Both the position numbers and the translations under genes were made by a program. The notes under the pieces are model-generated. The model saw only the letters and a list, made by a program, of their open reading frames with translations. It did no database searches and was not told the origin of the DNA. 24,527 bases of DNA from the NCBI GenBank assembly GCA_045604155.1, contig JAZUNN010000059.1, forward strand, positions 1 to 24,527, in the 5' to 3' direction. Positions 8,748 to 16,547 of the stretch are shown here, piece after piece. How positions within the stretch are numbered: position 1 is the first letter of the stretch; every line of letters starts with the position of its first letter. The stretch is from JAISGQ01 sp045604155 (GTDB lineage Bacteria > Bacillota > Clostridia > Oscillospirales > Acutalibacteraceae).

Positions 8748-9977
8748 ATGAAAATGACAGATACACAGCTTAGTATAATCAAAGAGCAGTTAAAGCATCT
8801 CACAAGCATTGATTGCTTCTATAAGAAGAAGCTTGAGGGTTACGATGTAAACATCAACTCTGAGGAGGATTTCCGCAAGCTTCCCTTTACATGGAAGGGA
8901 GACCTTCGTGAGGCTTATCCTCTTGGACTTGCTGCAGTTCCTGAAAAGGACATTGTTCGTATTCATTCTTCTTCAGGTACAACAGGTATCCCTGTAATAA
9001 TCCCTTACACCGCTCAGGACGTTGCAGACTGGGCTGAGATGTTCGCAAGATGCTATGCAACAGCGGGCATTACAAACGAGGACAGAATCCATATCACCCC
9101 CGGTTACGGTCTGTGGACTGCAGGTATCGGTTTCCAGGCAGGTGCTGAAAAGCTCGGTGCAATGGCAGTTCCCATGGGGCCCGGCAACACCGAAAAGCAG
9201 CTTAAAATGATGATGGACTTAAAGTCCACCGTTCTCTGCGCAACTTCTTCCTATGCACTTCTCCTTGCAGAGGAGATCGCAAAGAGAGGCATCAAGGATA
9301 AGATCCACCTTAAGAAGGGTGTTATCGGCTCTGAGCGCTGGGGCGAAAAGATGAGACGCAGAATAGCTGATGAGCTTGGCGTTCAGCTTTTTGATATCTA
9401 CGGTCTTACCGAAGTTTACGGTCCCGGTATCGGTATCTCCTGCGAGCACGAGTGCGGTATGCACATATGGGATGACTTCCTCTATTTCGAGATCGTTGAT
9501 CCCAAGACAGGCGAAAATCTCCCTGACGGCGAGATAGGTGAGCTTGTTATCACAACTCTTCGCAAGCAGGGCGCACCCCTTATCCGTTACAGAACTCACG
9601 ACCTTACAAGAATAATCCCCGGCGAATGTCCCTGCGGCAGCAAGTACCCGAGAATTGACACCATCCTCGGCAGAACCGATGATATGGTAAAGGTCAAGGG
9701 TGTCAATATATTCCCCAGCCAGATCGAAGAACTTCTTGCAGGTATCGAGGGTGCTTCCAGCGAGTACCAGTTCATGCTTGACCATGTAAACGGCAAGGAT
9801 ATCTGTACTCTCTTTGTAGAGCACACCGAAGGTGCAAACAAGTATATGCTCCAGAGAGAGATTCAGGAAAGATTCAAGTATAAGATCGGTATCATGGTAG
9901 ATGTAAAGCCCGTTGAAATCGGCGAGCTTCCCAGAAGCGAAAAGAAATCCACCAGAGTATTTGATAACAGATATTAA
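8748..9977 (+). CDS. paaK: Phenylacetate-CoA ligase-like aryl-acid CoA ligase
   Basis: A 409-aa adenylate-forming enzyme of the PaaK branch, joining arylacetate to CoA with ATP to AMP. The phosphate loop is HSSSGTTGIP (73-82), the adenine/aryl region is IYGLTEVYGPG (217-227), YRTHD (281-285) holds the ribose-binding Asp, and GRTDDMVKVKGVNIFP (308-323) leads into the mobile C-terminal domain. It has a slightly short N-terminus compared with the usual ~430 aa. AAGGAG (8734-8739) is 8 nt before the ATG and the gene starts 12 nt after iorB. Linkage to iorAB suggests that it activates aryl-acetates for reductive carboxylation by IOR, or releases arylacetates after aromatic amino acid oxidation. 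Phenylacetate is the family substrate; indoleacetate is also possible. Confidence 0.9.
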   Translation: MKMTDTQLSIIKEQLKHLTSIDCFYKKKLEGYDVNINSEEDFRKLPFTWKGDLREAYPLGLAAVPEKDIVRIHSSSGTTGIPVIIPYTAQDVADWAEMFARCYATAGITNEDRIHITPGYGLWTAGIGFQAGAEKLGAMAVPMGPGNTEKQLKMMMDLKSTVLCATSSYALLLAEEIAKRGIKDKIHLKKGVIGSERWGEKMRRRIADELGVQLFDIYGLTEVYGPGIGISCEHECGMHIWDDFLYFEIVDPKTGENLPDGEIGELVITTLRKQGAPLIRYRTHDLTRIIPGECPCGSKYPRIDTILGRTDDMVKVKGVNIFPSQIEELLAGIEGASSEYQFMLDHVNGKDICTLFVEHTEGANKYMLQREIQERFKYKIGIMVDVKPVEIGELPRSEKKSTRVFDNRY

Positions 9978-9980
9978 AAG

Positions 9981-10010
9981 AAAAGGGATTGGCGAATGCC
10001 AATCCCTTTT
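9981..10010. terminator. Bidirectional rho-independent terminator
   Basis: A perfect 13-bp stem (9981-9993 and 9998-10010) has a GAAT loop and A/T tails on both sides. It sits between the convergent paaK and histidine phosphatase genes. Confidence 0.85.
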
Positions 10011-10014
10011 AAAC

Positions 10015-10707
10015 TTATTCTTCAGCTTCTCCTGCTTTGGAAGAAGCCTCTCTGCCTATCTCATAAAGCCTTTCCTGTTCTTCGTCGGGGAGAAGGTCGT
10101 GGGGGAGAGTATCATAAACTTCAAACTTCCTGCCGCTTGTCCAGAGCTGGGGGTGTATGCGTACGGAATAGCCGCAGCCGCCATCCATCATCCAGTCGCT
10201 CATAGGTGCCTGAGGCAGTCCGTAACGGCTTAATATGGTCATTATAGTGCCTGCGTGGGCTACTATAACGGCACTTGTAATACCTGTCTTCATAAGACCT
10301 GCAACGGTCATCTCAAAGGCTTCACATACACGAGCGGCAAAATCAGCACCCGACTCGCCGCCGGGAGGAGCGTCAACACCGCCTGCGTTTATCCATTCTG
10401 AAAACCATTTATTGCTTCTAAGCTCATCTGCGGTTTTTCCTTCAAACTCACCGAAGCAGATTTCACGGAAGGCATCAATGACGACGGGAGTAGCCTTGGG
10501 GTAAAGAATGGAAAGAGTTTCGGTGCATCTTTTCATAGGACTTGTAAGAAAAGCACCTGCACCGGGATATTCGCAGTTTTCTGCAAGATATCTGAGCCTT
10601 TCGACACCCACTTCTGCAAGGGAAACATCGGTAGAACCTATATACTGTCCGTATAAATTTCCGTCAATTATGCCATGACGAATGAAATGAATTTGGTATG
10701 TTTTCAT
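10015..10707 (-). CDS. Histidine phosphatase superfamily (phosphoglycerate mutase-like) protein
   Basis: A 230-aa branch-1 histidine phosphatase. RHG (Arg10-His11-Gly12) provides the phosphorylated His, SPMKR has Arg60, FGEFEG has the likely acid Glu87, and VAHAGT has the second His (151). Members include CobC/alpha-ribazole phosphatase, PhoE-like phosphatases and cofactor-dependent mutases. The length and CFGEFEGK match the CobC/PhoE/GpmB group, but the substrate cannot be read from the sequence, and no cobalamin genes are nearby. The last ~30 residues form a charged tail. The ATG is preceded by GAGGG at 7-nt spacing. It is divergent from the XRE regulator across 98 bp, a layout that would allow shared control. 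Confidence 0.88.
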   Translation of the reverse strand: MKTYQIHFIRHGIIDGNLYGQYIGSTDVSLAEVGVERLRYLAENCEYPGAGAFLTSPMKRCTETLSILYPKATPVVIDAFREICFGEFEGKTADELRSNKWFSEWINAGGVDAPPGGESGADFAARVCEAFEMTVAGLMKTGITSAVIVAHAGTIMTILSRYGLPQAPMSDWMMDGGCGYSVRIHPQLWTSGRKFEVYDTLPHDLLPDEEQERLYEIGREASSKAGEAEE

Positions 10708-10744
10708 AAATTTGCCCTCAATTCGCTAAAGGTGTAAATATTTG

Positions 10745-10773
10745 TTGAAATTACTCTCTGTTTATGCTATTAT
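10745..10773 (+). promoter_or_regulatory. Sigma-A type promoter for the XRE regulator
   Basis: TTGAAA (10745-10750), 17 nt and TATTAT (10768-10773) lie 32 nt before the GTG start. Confidence 0.65.
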
Positions 10774-10805
10774 TCTAAAGCACCCAAAAAAAGGAGATGT
10801 AACTT

Positions 10806-11510
10806 GTGAACGACAGCTTCCCCAGGATTATAACACTTTTGCGTACAGAACGCAAGTTAACACAAAAACAAGCGGCAAGTGCGCTGGGTATATCTCAGGC
10901 GCTGCTTTCACATTATGAAAGAGGAATCAGAGAGTGCGGTCTTGATTTCCTTGTACACTGCGCAGACTTCTACGGAGTATCCTGTGATTACCTTCTCGGA
11001 CGTTCTACCGACAGAAACGGTGCAATGCTTACCGTTGACGATATTCCCGAGCCTGAGGCAGCAGAGGACAAGAAGTATATGGGCTCGCCTGTTCCTATCC
11101 TTAACAAGAAGATAATTGCGAATTCGCTGAACATTCTGTTTTCAATGCTTCAGCAGGCAAAGTGCAAGGCACTTACAAGCGAGATTTCCGCTTACCTCAT
11201 GCTTGCAGTTTACAAAATGTTCCGTGTAATGTATTTCTCCAATCCCAGAAATACAAAGAGCTTCTTCCAGATAAACGAGGGAATGAGCAAGGCTCTTTCC
11301 ACAGCTTCCATGGAAGTGCTGGAAGGCAAAATAATGATGCTTGCTTCAGGTAAGGATGTTGATCAGCTTGAGGGATATGAAAATCCCGATGCTCTCAATA
11401 TTTCCGAAGAATCACTGCAGAAAGCATATCCTCTGTTTGCACCTTCACTTCTCAATCTCATAAGATCTGCAGAAGCAAGAATGGGCGCAGAGCCCCCGAA
11501 AAAGAAATAG
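10806..11510 (+). CDS. XRE-family helix-turn-helix regulator
   Basis: A 234-aa protein with a Cro/C1-type HTH at about residues 7-66, including LTQKQAASALGISQALLSHYERG (scan, turn and recognition helices) and the typical follow-on YGVSCDYLLGRS. The remaining ~165 residues are mainly helical and were not recognised; they may serve as a dimerisation or ligand domain. The start is GTG, with AAGGAG at 10791-10796 and 9 nt spacing; no in-frame ATG precedes the HTH. It is divergent from the histidine phosphatase, which is one possible target besides itself. It ends in its own terminator. Targets and signal are unknown. Confidence 0.88.
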   Translation: MNDSFPRIITLLRTERKLTQKQAASALGISQALLSHYERGIRECGLDFLVHCADFYGVSCDYLLGRSTDRNGAMLTVDDIPEPEAAEDKKYMGSPVPILNKKIIANSLNILFSMLQQAKCKALTSEISAYLMLAVYKMFRVMYFSNPRNTKSFFQINEGMSKALSTASMEVLEGKIMMLASGKDVDQLEGYENPDALNISEESLQKAYPLFAPSLLNLIRSAEARMGAEPPKKK

Positions 11511-11515
11511 TCTTT

Positions 11516-11548
11516 AACCCACCGATTTTTCGGTGGGTTTTGTGTTTA
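11516..11548 (+). terminator. Rho-independent terminator of the XRE gene
   Basis: A perfect 10-bp stem (11516-11525 and 11530-11539) with a TTTT loop is followed by TTGTGTTT. It starts 6 nt after the stop. Confidence 0.8.
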
Positions 11549-11553
11549 AAAGC

Positions 11554-11592
11554 AATCAACGCACCAGCAGAAACGTTGGTGCGTTGATTTTT
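11554..11592. terminator. Second hairpin, likely terminator of the clpC operon (bidirectional)
   Basis: A perfect 13-bp stem (11554-11566 and 11577-11589) has a 10-nt loop. The plus side is followed by TTT. On the minus strand it is followed by GCTTTT, about 45 nt past the clpC stop, so it probably ends the ctsR-clpC transcript. Confidence 0.75.
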
Positions 11593-11633
11593 ATAGGTGT
11601 AGAGGAGAAAGAATGAATCTGTCAAATGAATGA

Positions 11634-14108
11634 TCAGGCCTTTGTAAAGCAAAATTTATCGTCTGCATAGCTGCAAATGACTTTATCGCCGGCTTTTACC
11701 GAGCCTTCGAGTATCTGTTCAGAAAACGCATCTTCGATATTGCTCTGAATTGCTCTGCGCAGAGGTCTTGCACCGTAAATATCATCAAAGCCTGCCTTTG
11801 CAACTGCAGAAACTGCACTGCTGTCAAAGGTTATCTCTATTCCAAGATCTGCAATTCGCTTTCTGAGTGAAGCGAGCATCTTTTCTGCAATCTGTTCAAT
11901 ATCCTTTTCGGTCAGCTTGCTGAAGATAATGGTGTCATCGAGTCTGTTCAAAAATTCTGGACGGAAGGTACTTTTAAGCTCTGCCATGATAAGTTCACGC
12001 ATACGCTCATAATCTGCCTCACTGTCGTCACCCGTAGAACCGAAGCCAAGAGAGGTTCTGGTAGAAGTAAGGTGAGAGGCTCCGAGATTTGAAGTCATAA
12101 TAATAACTGTATTCTTGAAGTCAACCACTCTGCCTGTGGAATCGGTGATTCTTCCGTCGTCAAGAATCTGAAGCATCATGTTCCAAACATCGGGATGAGC
12201 TTTTTCAATCTCATCGAAAAGCACTACAGAGTAGGGCTTGCGGCGCACCTTTTCGGTAAGCTGACCGCCCTCGTCAAAGCCTACATAACCGGGAGGAGAG
12301 CCGATAAGCTTTGAAATGGAGTGCTTTTCCATGTATTCGGACATATCAATTCGGATTATTGCATCTTCAGAACCGAACATTGCCTGGGCAAGAGCCTTGC
12401 AGAGTTCGGTTTTACCCACGCCCGTAGGACCGAGGAAAAGGAAAGAGCCGATAGGTCTTTTTGGATCCTTGAGTCCTGCTCTGCCTCGTCTGATAGCCTT
12501 TGCAACAGCCGTTACAGCGGCATCCTGACCGACGATTCTTTCGTGAAGCTCACTTTCCAGCTTCAGAAGTCTTTCGCTTTCTTCGGTTGTAAGCTGTTTT
12601 ACGGGAACACCGGTCCACTGTGAGGTTACATATGCAATATCTTCAGCGGTAACTTGCACTCTTGCTGCGTTGGTGCTGTTTTCCCAGTCGGTTTTTGCTT
12701 TTTCAAGCTCAGCCTTTGCTGCTTCTTCCTCGGATTTAAGCTTTGCAGCCGTTTCAAAATCCTGAATCTTTGCTGCTTCTTTCTTGTCGGCGCCAAGCTT
12801 CTGAAGCTTTTCTTCAAGCTCATGAATGGAATCAGGCATTGTCTTTTTGCTCAGTCTGACTCTCGAAGCCGCTTCGTCAATAAGGTCAATAGCCTTGTCG
12901 GGAAGGAATCTGTCGGTAATGTATCTTGAAGACAGCTTTACTGCTGCTTCTATAGCTTCATCGGGGATTGTCACCTTGTGATGTGCTTCATAACGGTCAC
13001 GAAGACCCTTTAGGATAAGGACAGAATCCTCCTCGCTGGGCTCACCGACGGTAACAGGCTGGAATCTGCGCTCAAGTGCAGCGTCCTTTTCGATATATTT
13101 ACGGTACTCATCGAGAGTGGTTGCACCGATAAGCTGAAATGCACCTCGTGCAAGCTGAGGCTTCAGAATGTTGGCTGCATCGGTAGCACCTTCGGAAGAG
13201 CCTGCGCCAACAAGGGTGTGGACTTCATCAATGAAGAGAATGATGTCGCCGCTGTTGTTTACTTCGTCAATAGCTGCCTTGATGCGCTCTTCAAAATCGC
13301 CTCTGTATTTTGTGCCTGCAACCATGCCCGTAAGATCAAGAGATATGATGCGCTTGTTCTTAAGCATTTCAGGGACATTACCTTCAACGATCTTTGCTGC
13401 AAGTCCTTCTGCAATGGCGGTTTTGCCCACACCGGGCTCACCGATAAGACACGGATTATTCTTGGTTCTTCGTGAGAGTATCTGAATCACCCGTTCAATT
13501 TCATTTTCACGTCCGATAACAGGGTCGATCTTGCCGTTTTTGGCTTCCTGAGTAAGATCTCTGCCAAACTGGTCGAGGGTTTTGGTGGAGGACTTTCTGT
13601 TGTTCTGTGTCGGTGAAGTACCGTAGGAGGAAGAGGGAGAAGACTCGGAAGGGGAGTCCTGACCCTGAGCTGCAGCAAGAGTATCTCCACCGATCTTATC
13701 CAAGTCACCGCCATCTTCTATGATGAAACGGCAGGCGTAGCTGTCCTTATCGCTGAGCAGCGCAAGAAGCAGATGCTCAGTGCCTATATAACTGCTGCCA
13801 AGATGAACTGCAATTACTTTTGAATTCTGCAGAATTCTTTTTGCACGGGGTGTCATATCATTGGGGTTGAGGGAAGAACGGATTCCTCTGCCGTGTACAT
13901 TGAGAACACACTCAGAAATTCCTTCAAGAGAAACACCACGATCGGTAAGAATTCTCTCTGCAACACTTGAATCAACAGACAGCAGACCTACAAGAATGTG
14001 TTCGCTGCCGATAAAATTGTGACCGCTCTCCTGAGCAAAAGTAATGGCGTTGTTCAAAGCATCATTGGCTTTTTCGCTCATTCCCTGGAAATTATACATA
14101 TTCGCCAT
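11634..14108 (-). CDS. clpC: ATP-dependent Clp protease ATP-binding subunit ClpC
   Basis: An 824-aa Hsp100 unfoldase that feeds substrates, including arginine-phosphorylated proteins, to ClpP. The Clp N-domain repeats lie at about 1-145, followed by a Ser/Pro/Gly-rich linker (150-175). The first AAA+ module has Walker A GEPGVGKT (223-230), pore loop GTKYRG (265-270) and Walker B FIDEVH (292-297). The middle coiled coil with a UVR-like DFETAAKLKSEEE is at about 430-475. The second AAA+ module has GPTGVGKT (560-567), GYVGFDEGG (607-615) and VVLFDEIE (628-635). The length is typical of ClpC. GGAG lies 9 nt upstream of the ATG at 14108, 46 nt after mcsB. It is the last gene of the ctsR operon and controlled by the CtsR operator at 16130-16195. 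Confidence 0.97.
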   Translation of the reverse strand: MANMYNFQGMSEKANDALNNAITFAQESGHNFIGSEHILVGLLSVDSSVAERILTDRGVSLEGISECVLNVHGRGIRSSLNPNDMTPRAKRILQNSKVIAVHLGSSYIGTEHLLLALLSDKDSYACRFIIEDGGDLDKIGGDTLAAAQGQDSPSESSPSSSYGTSPTQNNRKSSTKTLDQFGRDLTQEAKNGKIDPVIGRENEIERVIQILSRRTKNNPCLIGEPGVGKTAIAEGLAAKIVEGNVPEMLKNKRIISLDLTGMVAGTKYRGDFEERIKAAIDEVNNSGDIILFIDEVHTLVGAGSSEGATDAANILKPQLARGAFQLIGATTLDEYRKYIEKDAALERRFQPVTVGEPSEEDSVLILKGLRDRYEAHHKVTIPDEAIEAAVKLSSRYITDRFLPDKAIDLIDEAASRVRLSKKTMPDSIHELEEKLQKLGADKKEAAKIQDFETAAKLKSEEEAAKAELEKAKTDWENSTNAARVQVTAEDIAYVTSQWTGVPVKQLTTEESERLLKLESELHERIVGQDAAVTAVAKAIRRGRAGLKDPKRPIGSFLFLGPTGVGKTELCKALAQAMFGSEDAIIRIDMSEYMEKHSISKLIGSPPGYVGFDEGGQLTEKVRRKPYSVVLFDEIEKAHPDVWNMMLQILDDGRITDSTGRVVDFKNTVIIMTSNLGASHLTSTRTSLGFGSTGDDSEADYERMRELIMAELKSTFRPEFLNRLDDTIIFSKLTEKDIEQIAEKMLASLRKRIADLGIEITFDSSAVSAVAKAGFDDIYGARPLRRAIQSNIEDAFSEQILEGSVKAGDKVICSYADDKFCFTKA

Positions 14109-14154
14109 TAATAATTTCTCCTTTCATAAAGAAGCTGCCGCATAAAACGACATT

Positions 14155-15177
14155 TTATTTTATCCGCTCTCTGACCAGCTCAGCTCTGCGGATATCACGT
14201 TCCTGAGCCGACAGGGAAGTGCCGCATTCACAGCACAGTGTGCCTGCCTGAGCGTGTTCAAAAAGACCTGCAAGCTTTTCTGTGTTCATATTTTCAAATA
14301 CACATTCTGCAGCACCGAGGCGTAAGAGGGAATAAAGTTCGGAAAATTCGCTTCCGCTGAGAAGTCTTGCATATTTAAGAGTGCCGTAAGCTCTCCAGAT
14401 GCTGTCCTGAATATTGGGGTTTGAAATTAAAGTCTGTCTGGTTTTCTTTTCAGCATCGATAATGGTCTTGCAGATGTTCTGAAGTTTTGTAATTGTGTCG
14501 TTTTCGCTGATGCCGAGAGTTGTCTGATTTGAAATCTGATACATTGAAGCGACAGACTTTGAGCCTTCGCCGTAAACACCTCGGATTGTAAGCCCGAGCT
14601 TTGAAAGCTGCTCAGCAAAGCGGGAGAGAGCGCCGCTCTTTTCAAGAGCAGGCAGATGAAGCATGACAGAAGCTCTCATGGCTGTGCCGAGATTGGTTGG
14701 GCAGGCGGTTAGATATCCGTACTTCTCCGAGAATGAGAACTTTAGATTTTCTGCAAGAAGTCTGCAGAGCTTTTCCGCATAATCATAGGCTTCGTCGAAA
14801 GAAAGTCCGCTCTTCATGACCTGCAGCCTGATATGATCTTCTTCACAGAGCATAAGGCTTACAGACTCATCTTCCGTAATAAGCAAAGCCCTGCCCTTTG
14901 GTTGAGAGGCATAATCAGGTGATATAAGGTGGCGTTCAACCATTGAGCGAATCTCATTATCGCTCAGTGCGGTCATATCAATATATTTTATATCTCCGCT
15001 GATTGCGGAATTACCCTCACAGAGTGCAGCTCGTACCTTATTGATAAGCTCTGACCTCTGTTCTGTGCTCATTTTATGAGGAAAAGGAAATCCATCCACA
15101 TTTCGGGCAAAACGCACTCTTGTGCTGACCGCAGTATCATAATTGGGGCCTGTTTTATCAAACCATTTTTCCTTCAT
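14155..15177 (-). CDS. mcsB: Protein arginine kinase McsB
   Basis: A 340-aa phosphagen-kinase-fold enzyme that phosphorylates arginine residues on proteins, marking them for ClpC-ClpP and inactivating CtsR. STRVRFARN (18-26) is the nucleotide-binding start of the kinase fold, EEDHIR (112-117) carries the candidate catalytic acid, and GVYGEGSKS (200-208) and NQTTLGISE (217-225) form the active-site loops. RDIRRA near the C-terminus (327-332) matches the RDxxRA phosphoarginine-sensing motif described for McsB. An unusual Cys trio CCEC (315-318) precedes it. The ATG at 15177 is chosen for GGAGG about 9 nt upstream, inside the mcsA 3' end; the longer reading frame lacks a site. The mcsA stop and this ATG are 1 nt apart, implying coupling. 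Confidence 0.95.
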   Translation of the reverse strand: MKEKWFDKTGPNYDTAVSTRVRFARNVDGFPFPHKMSTEQRSELINKVRAALCEGNSAISGDIKYIDMTALSDNEIRSMVERHLISPDYASQPKGRALLITEDESVSLMLCEEDHIRLQVMKSGLSFDEAYDYAEKLCRLLAENLKFSFSEKYGYLTACPTNLGTAMRASVMLHLPALEKSGALSRFAEQLSKLGLTIRGVYGEGSKSVASMYQISNQTTLGISENDTITKLQNICKTIIDAEKKTRQTLISNPNIQDSIWRAYGTLKYARLLSGSEFSELYSLLRLGAAECVFENMNTEKLAGLFEHAQAGTLCCECGTSLSAQERDIRRAELVRERIK

Positions 15178-15178
15178 T

Positions 15179-15655
15179 TTATTTACCCTCCAATGCTCTG
15201 ATTTCATCTCTCAGCTTTGCTGCGAGTTCATAATTTTCCTCATGCACCGCTTTGGAAAGCTGTGCTTTGAGGGCATCAAGCCTGTTTTCTTCCTTTTTTT
15301 CTTCAGGTGGAGTAATACTGTTGTTTACATACACAGCATTTGCGTGGATTCGTGCAATGGTCGGTGCAAGTTCATCTGCAAAAACCTCGTAACACTTGGC
15401 ACATCCAAGCTTGCCGCTGTCTGAAATGGAAGAAAGGGTAGAGCCGCAGGAAGGACAGGATTTGCGTTTTGTCTGCATTCCACGGGGCATGAAAGAGAAT
15501 GCGCTCTTGAGCAATGTGTCAAAATCGGAGAATGAAGGTGTCAGCTCAGATTTTGCAGCACATTCGGAGCAGAGCATATATTCTCTGGTTACTCCGTTTA
15601 CAGTTCTTTTAATGTGTACGGTAGCCTGATTCTTTCCGCAATTTGTACATAACAT
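15179..15655 (-). CDS. mcsA: McsA, zinc-binding activator of McsB
   Basis: A 158-aa protein with four CxxC pairs (Cys3/6, 29/32, 67/70 and 85/88), which bind zinc in the McsA family, and a C-terminal UVR helical hairpin (about 124-156, ending ENYELAAKLRDEIRAL). McsA stimulates McsB kinase activity and takes part in heat and metal stress sensing. The ATG at 15655 begins with the first zinc ribbon and has AAGGAGG 8 nt upstream, overlapping the ctsR stop region (15669); an in-frame TTG seven codons earlier has no such site. It is the second gene of ctsR-mcsA-mcsB-clpC. Confidence 0.94.
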   Translation of the reverse strand: MLCTNCGKNQATVHIKRTVNGVTREYMLCSECAAKSELTPSFSDFDTLLKSAFSFMPRGMQTKRKSCPSCGSTLSSISDSGKLGCAKCYEVFADELAPTIARIHANAVYVNNSITPPEEKKEENRLDALKAQLSKAVHEENYELAAKLRDEIRALEGK

Positions 15656-15668
15656 ATTATAGTCCTCC

Positions 15669-16118
15669 TTATTCAAGGTTAATCAGCATCTGCTTGAGTA
15701 CAGATGCACGAAGAATGTCACGGTAGATGGGTGAAAGCTCTCTGTAAGCATTGTCAGAGCAGGCTGCAAGCATAACCTTGTATACTTCTTCGGAAATAAT
15801 GCTGTTCATAAGCAGATTGCTTATCATTGCACGGGCTGTTTTGCTGTCAAGGTCATTGCCTATACAGTTGACAAGGTGCATAAGCACTGCGGGTTTGTCG
15901 TTTCGTACTCTTGAAATTCGGATAAATCCTCCGCCGCCTCGTCTGCTTTCCACAGTGTAACCGTGCTCGGGAGTAAACCTTGAAGTTATTACATAATTTA
16001 TCTGACTTGGAGCGCAGCCCATGGTCTGGGCGAAATCATTTCTCTGAATTTCTGCGATTCCATCGGATTCTTCCAATATATCAATTATTGCTCTTGCAAC
16101 CAGTTCACTTATATTCAT
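15669..16118 (-). CDS. ctsR: CtsR, repressor of class III heat-shock genes
   Basis: A 149-aa winged-helix repressor. It starts MNISELVARAIIDILEE, typical of CtsR, with the HTH at about 24-48 and the glycine wing RRGGGGFIRI (59-68) that reads the minor groove and senses heat. The C-terminal helices (about 80-149) form the dimer domain phosphorylated or degraded through McsB and ClpC. The start is the ATG at 16118, with AGAGGTG about 6 nt upstream; the longer frame to 16184 would be a translation of the operator itself. CtsR boxes over its own promoter show autoregulation. Confidence 0.95.
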   Translation of the reverse strand: MNISELVARAIIDILEESDGIAEIQRNDFAQTMGCAPSQINYVITSRFTPEHGYTVESRRGGGGFIRISRVRNDKPAVLMHLVNCIGNDLDSKTARAMISNLLMNSIISEEVYKVMLAACSDNAYRELSPIYRDILRASVLKQMLINLE

Positions 16119-16129
16119 GGAAAACACCT

Positions 16130-16195
16130 CTTTGACTTTCTTTGACCTTATAATAAAGCGAAAGTCAAAGAAAGTCAAAGTCAAAATTGGTCAAA
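16130..16195 (-). promoter_or_regulatory. CtsR operator and promoter of the ctsR-mcsA-mcsB-clpC operon
   Basis: On the minus strand, TTGACT (16178-16173), 17 nt and TATTAT (16155-16150) form the promoter, with transcription starting near 16143. Three CtsR-type heptad pairs (RGTCAAA-3 nt-RGTCAAA) surround it. Box 1, on the minus strand at 16147-16131, covers the start point. Box 2, on the plus strand at 16163-16179, covers the -35. Box 3, on the plus strand at 16179-16195, has an ATT spacer that departs from the NAN consensus. Boxes 1 and 2 make a 17-bp perfect inverted repeat (16130-16146 and 16164-16180) with the -10 in its 17-nt centre. Confidence 0.88.
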
Positions 16196-16266
16196 AATAC
16201 GAGCGGTGAAAAGTGAAAGCTCCCGAAATCTCGTCCAAGCTCGCTCATACTTCCAAAATCTAATTT

Positions 16267-16296
16267 TTCACACTTTTTTAAATTGCAGCATAGTAT
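16267..16296 (+). promoter_or_regulatory. Possible promoter of the small Cys-rich gene
   Basis: TTCACA (16267-16272), 18 nt and TAGTAT (16291-16296) fit a weak sigma-A promoter. The overlapping CATAGTAT (16289-16296) with an upstream AC also loosely fits the mother-cell sporulation sigma E/K pattern. The sequence alone does not decide. Confidence 0.3.
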
Positions 16297-16328
16297 GTAG
16301 TGAAATCTGAAAAAGGAGGTAAAACAGT

Positions 16329-16502
16329 ATGTGCTGCAATAACAAGGGACTTTTCGGCGGCAATTCCTGCACATGGGTATTGATTCTCGTCATCATCTTC
16401 CTGCTTGTAAAGCAGAATGACTGCGGTCGTGACTATGACGACTGCGGCTGCAACAACACTACCACATCCTACAACAACGGTTGTGGCTGTGGCTGCTGCT
16501 AA
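16329..16502 (+). CDS. 57-aa cysteine-rich single-helix small protein
   Basis: A small gene with a textbook AAGGAGGT (16313-16320) 8-9 nt before the ATG and a strong terminator 10 nt after the TAA. The protein has a Cys-containing N-terminus (Cys2, Cys3 and Cys14), a hydrophobic segment WVLILVIIFLLV at about 16-27, and a C-terminal tail ending NNGCGCGCC. Cysteines make up 10 of 57 residues. The hydrophobic helix flanked by Gly/Cys-rich ends resembles in style the small YjcZ-type sporulation proteins of Firmicutes, but I cannot claim homology. The cysteine clusters could bind metal or cross-link in an outer layer. It is divergent from ctsR and could share its stress control, though box 1 to box 3 lie more than 130 bp upstream of its ATG. 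Confidence 0.8.
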   Translation: MCCNNKGLFGGNSCTWVLILVIIFLLVKQNDCGRDYDDCGCNNTTTSYNNGCGCGCC

Positions 16503-16512
16503 CTAACCGAAA

Positions 16513-16546
16513 CAAAAAGCTCCGACCGAAAGGCCGGAGCTTTTTG
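16513..16546. terminator. Bidirectional rho-independent terminator
   Basis: CAAAAAGCTCCG (16513-16524) pairs with CGGAGCTTTTTG (16535-16546). The stem extends through one A/C mismatch and two G-C pairs to a GAAA tetraloop. A/T runs on both sides serve the convergent small Cys-rich gene and the minus-strand lipoprotein gene. Confidence 0.85.
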
Positions 16547-16547
16547 T

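Noticed and set aside
16149..16154. Perfect plus-strand TATAAT in the CtsR operator
   Set aside because: No acceptable -35 lies 15-19 nt upstream on the plus strand. It is the near-palindromic partner of the minus-strand -10.
16119..16184. Longer ctsR reading frame to 16184
   Set aside because: The added residues are simply the translated CtsR boxes and promoter, and no CtsR has such an N-terminus.
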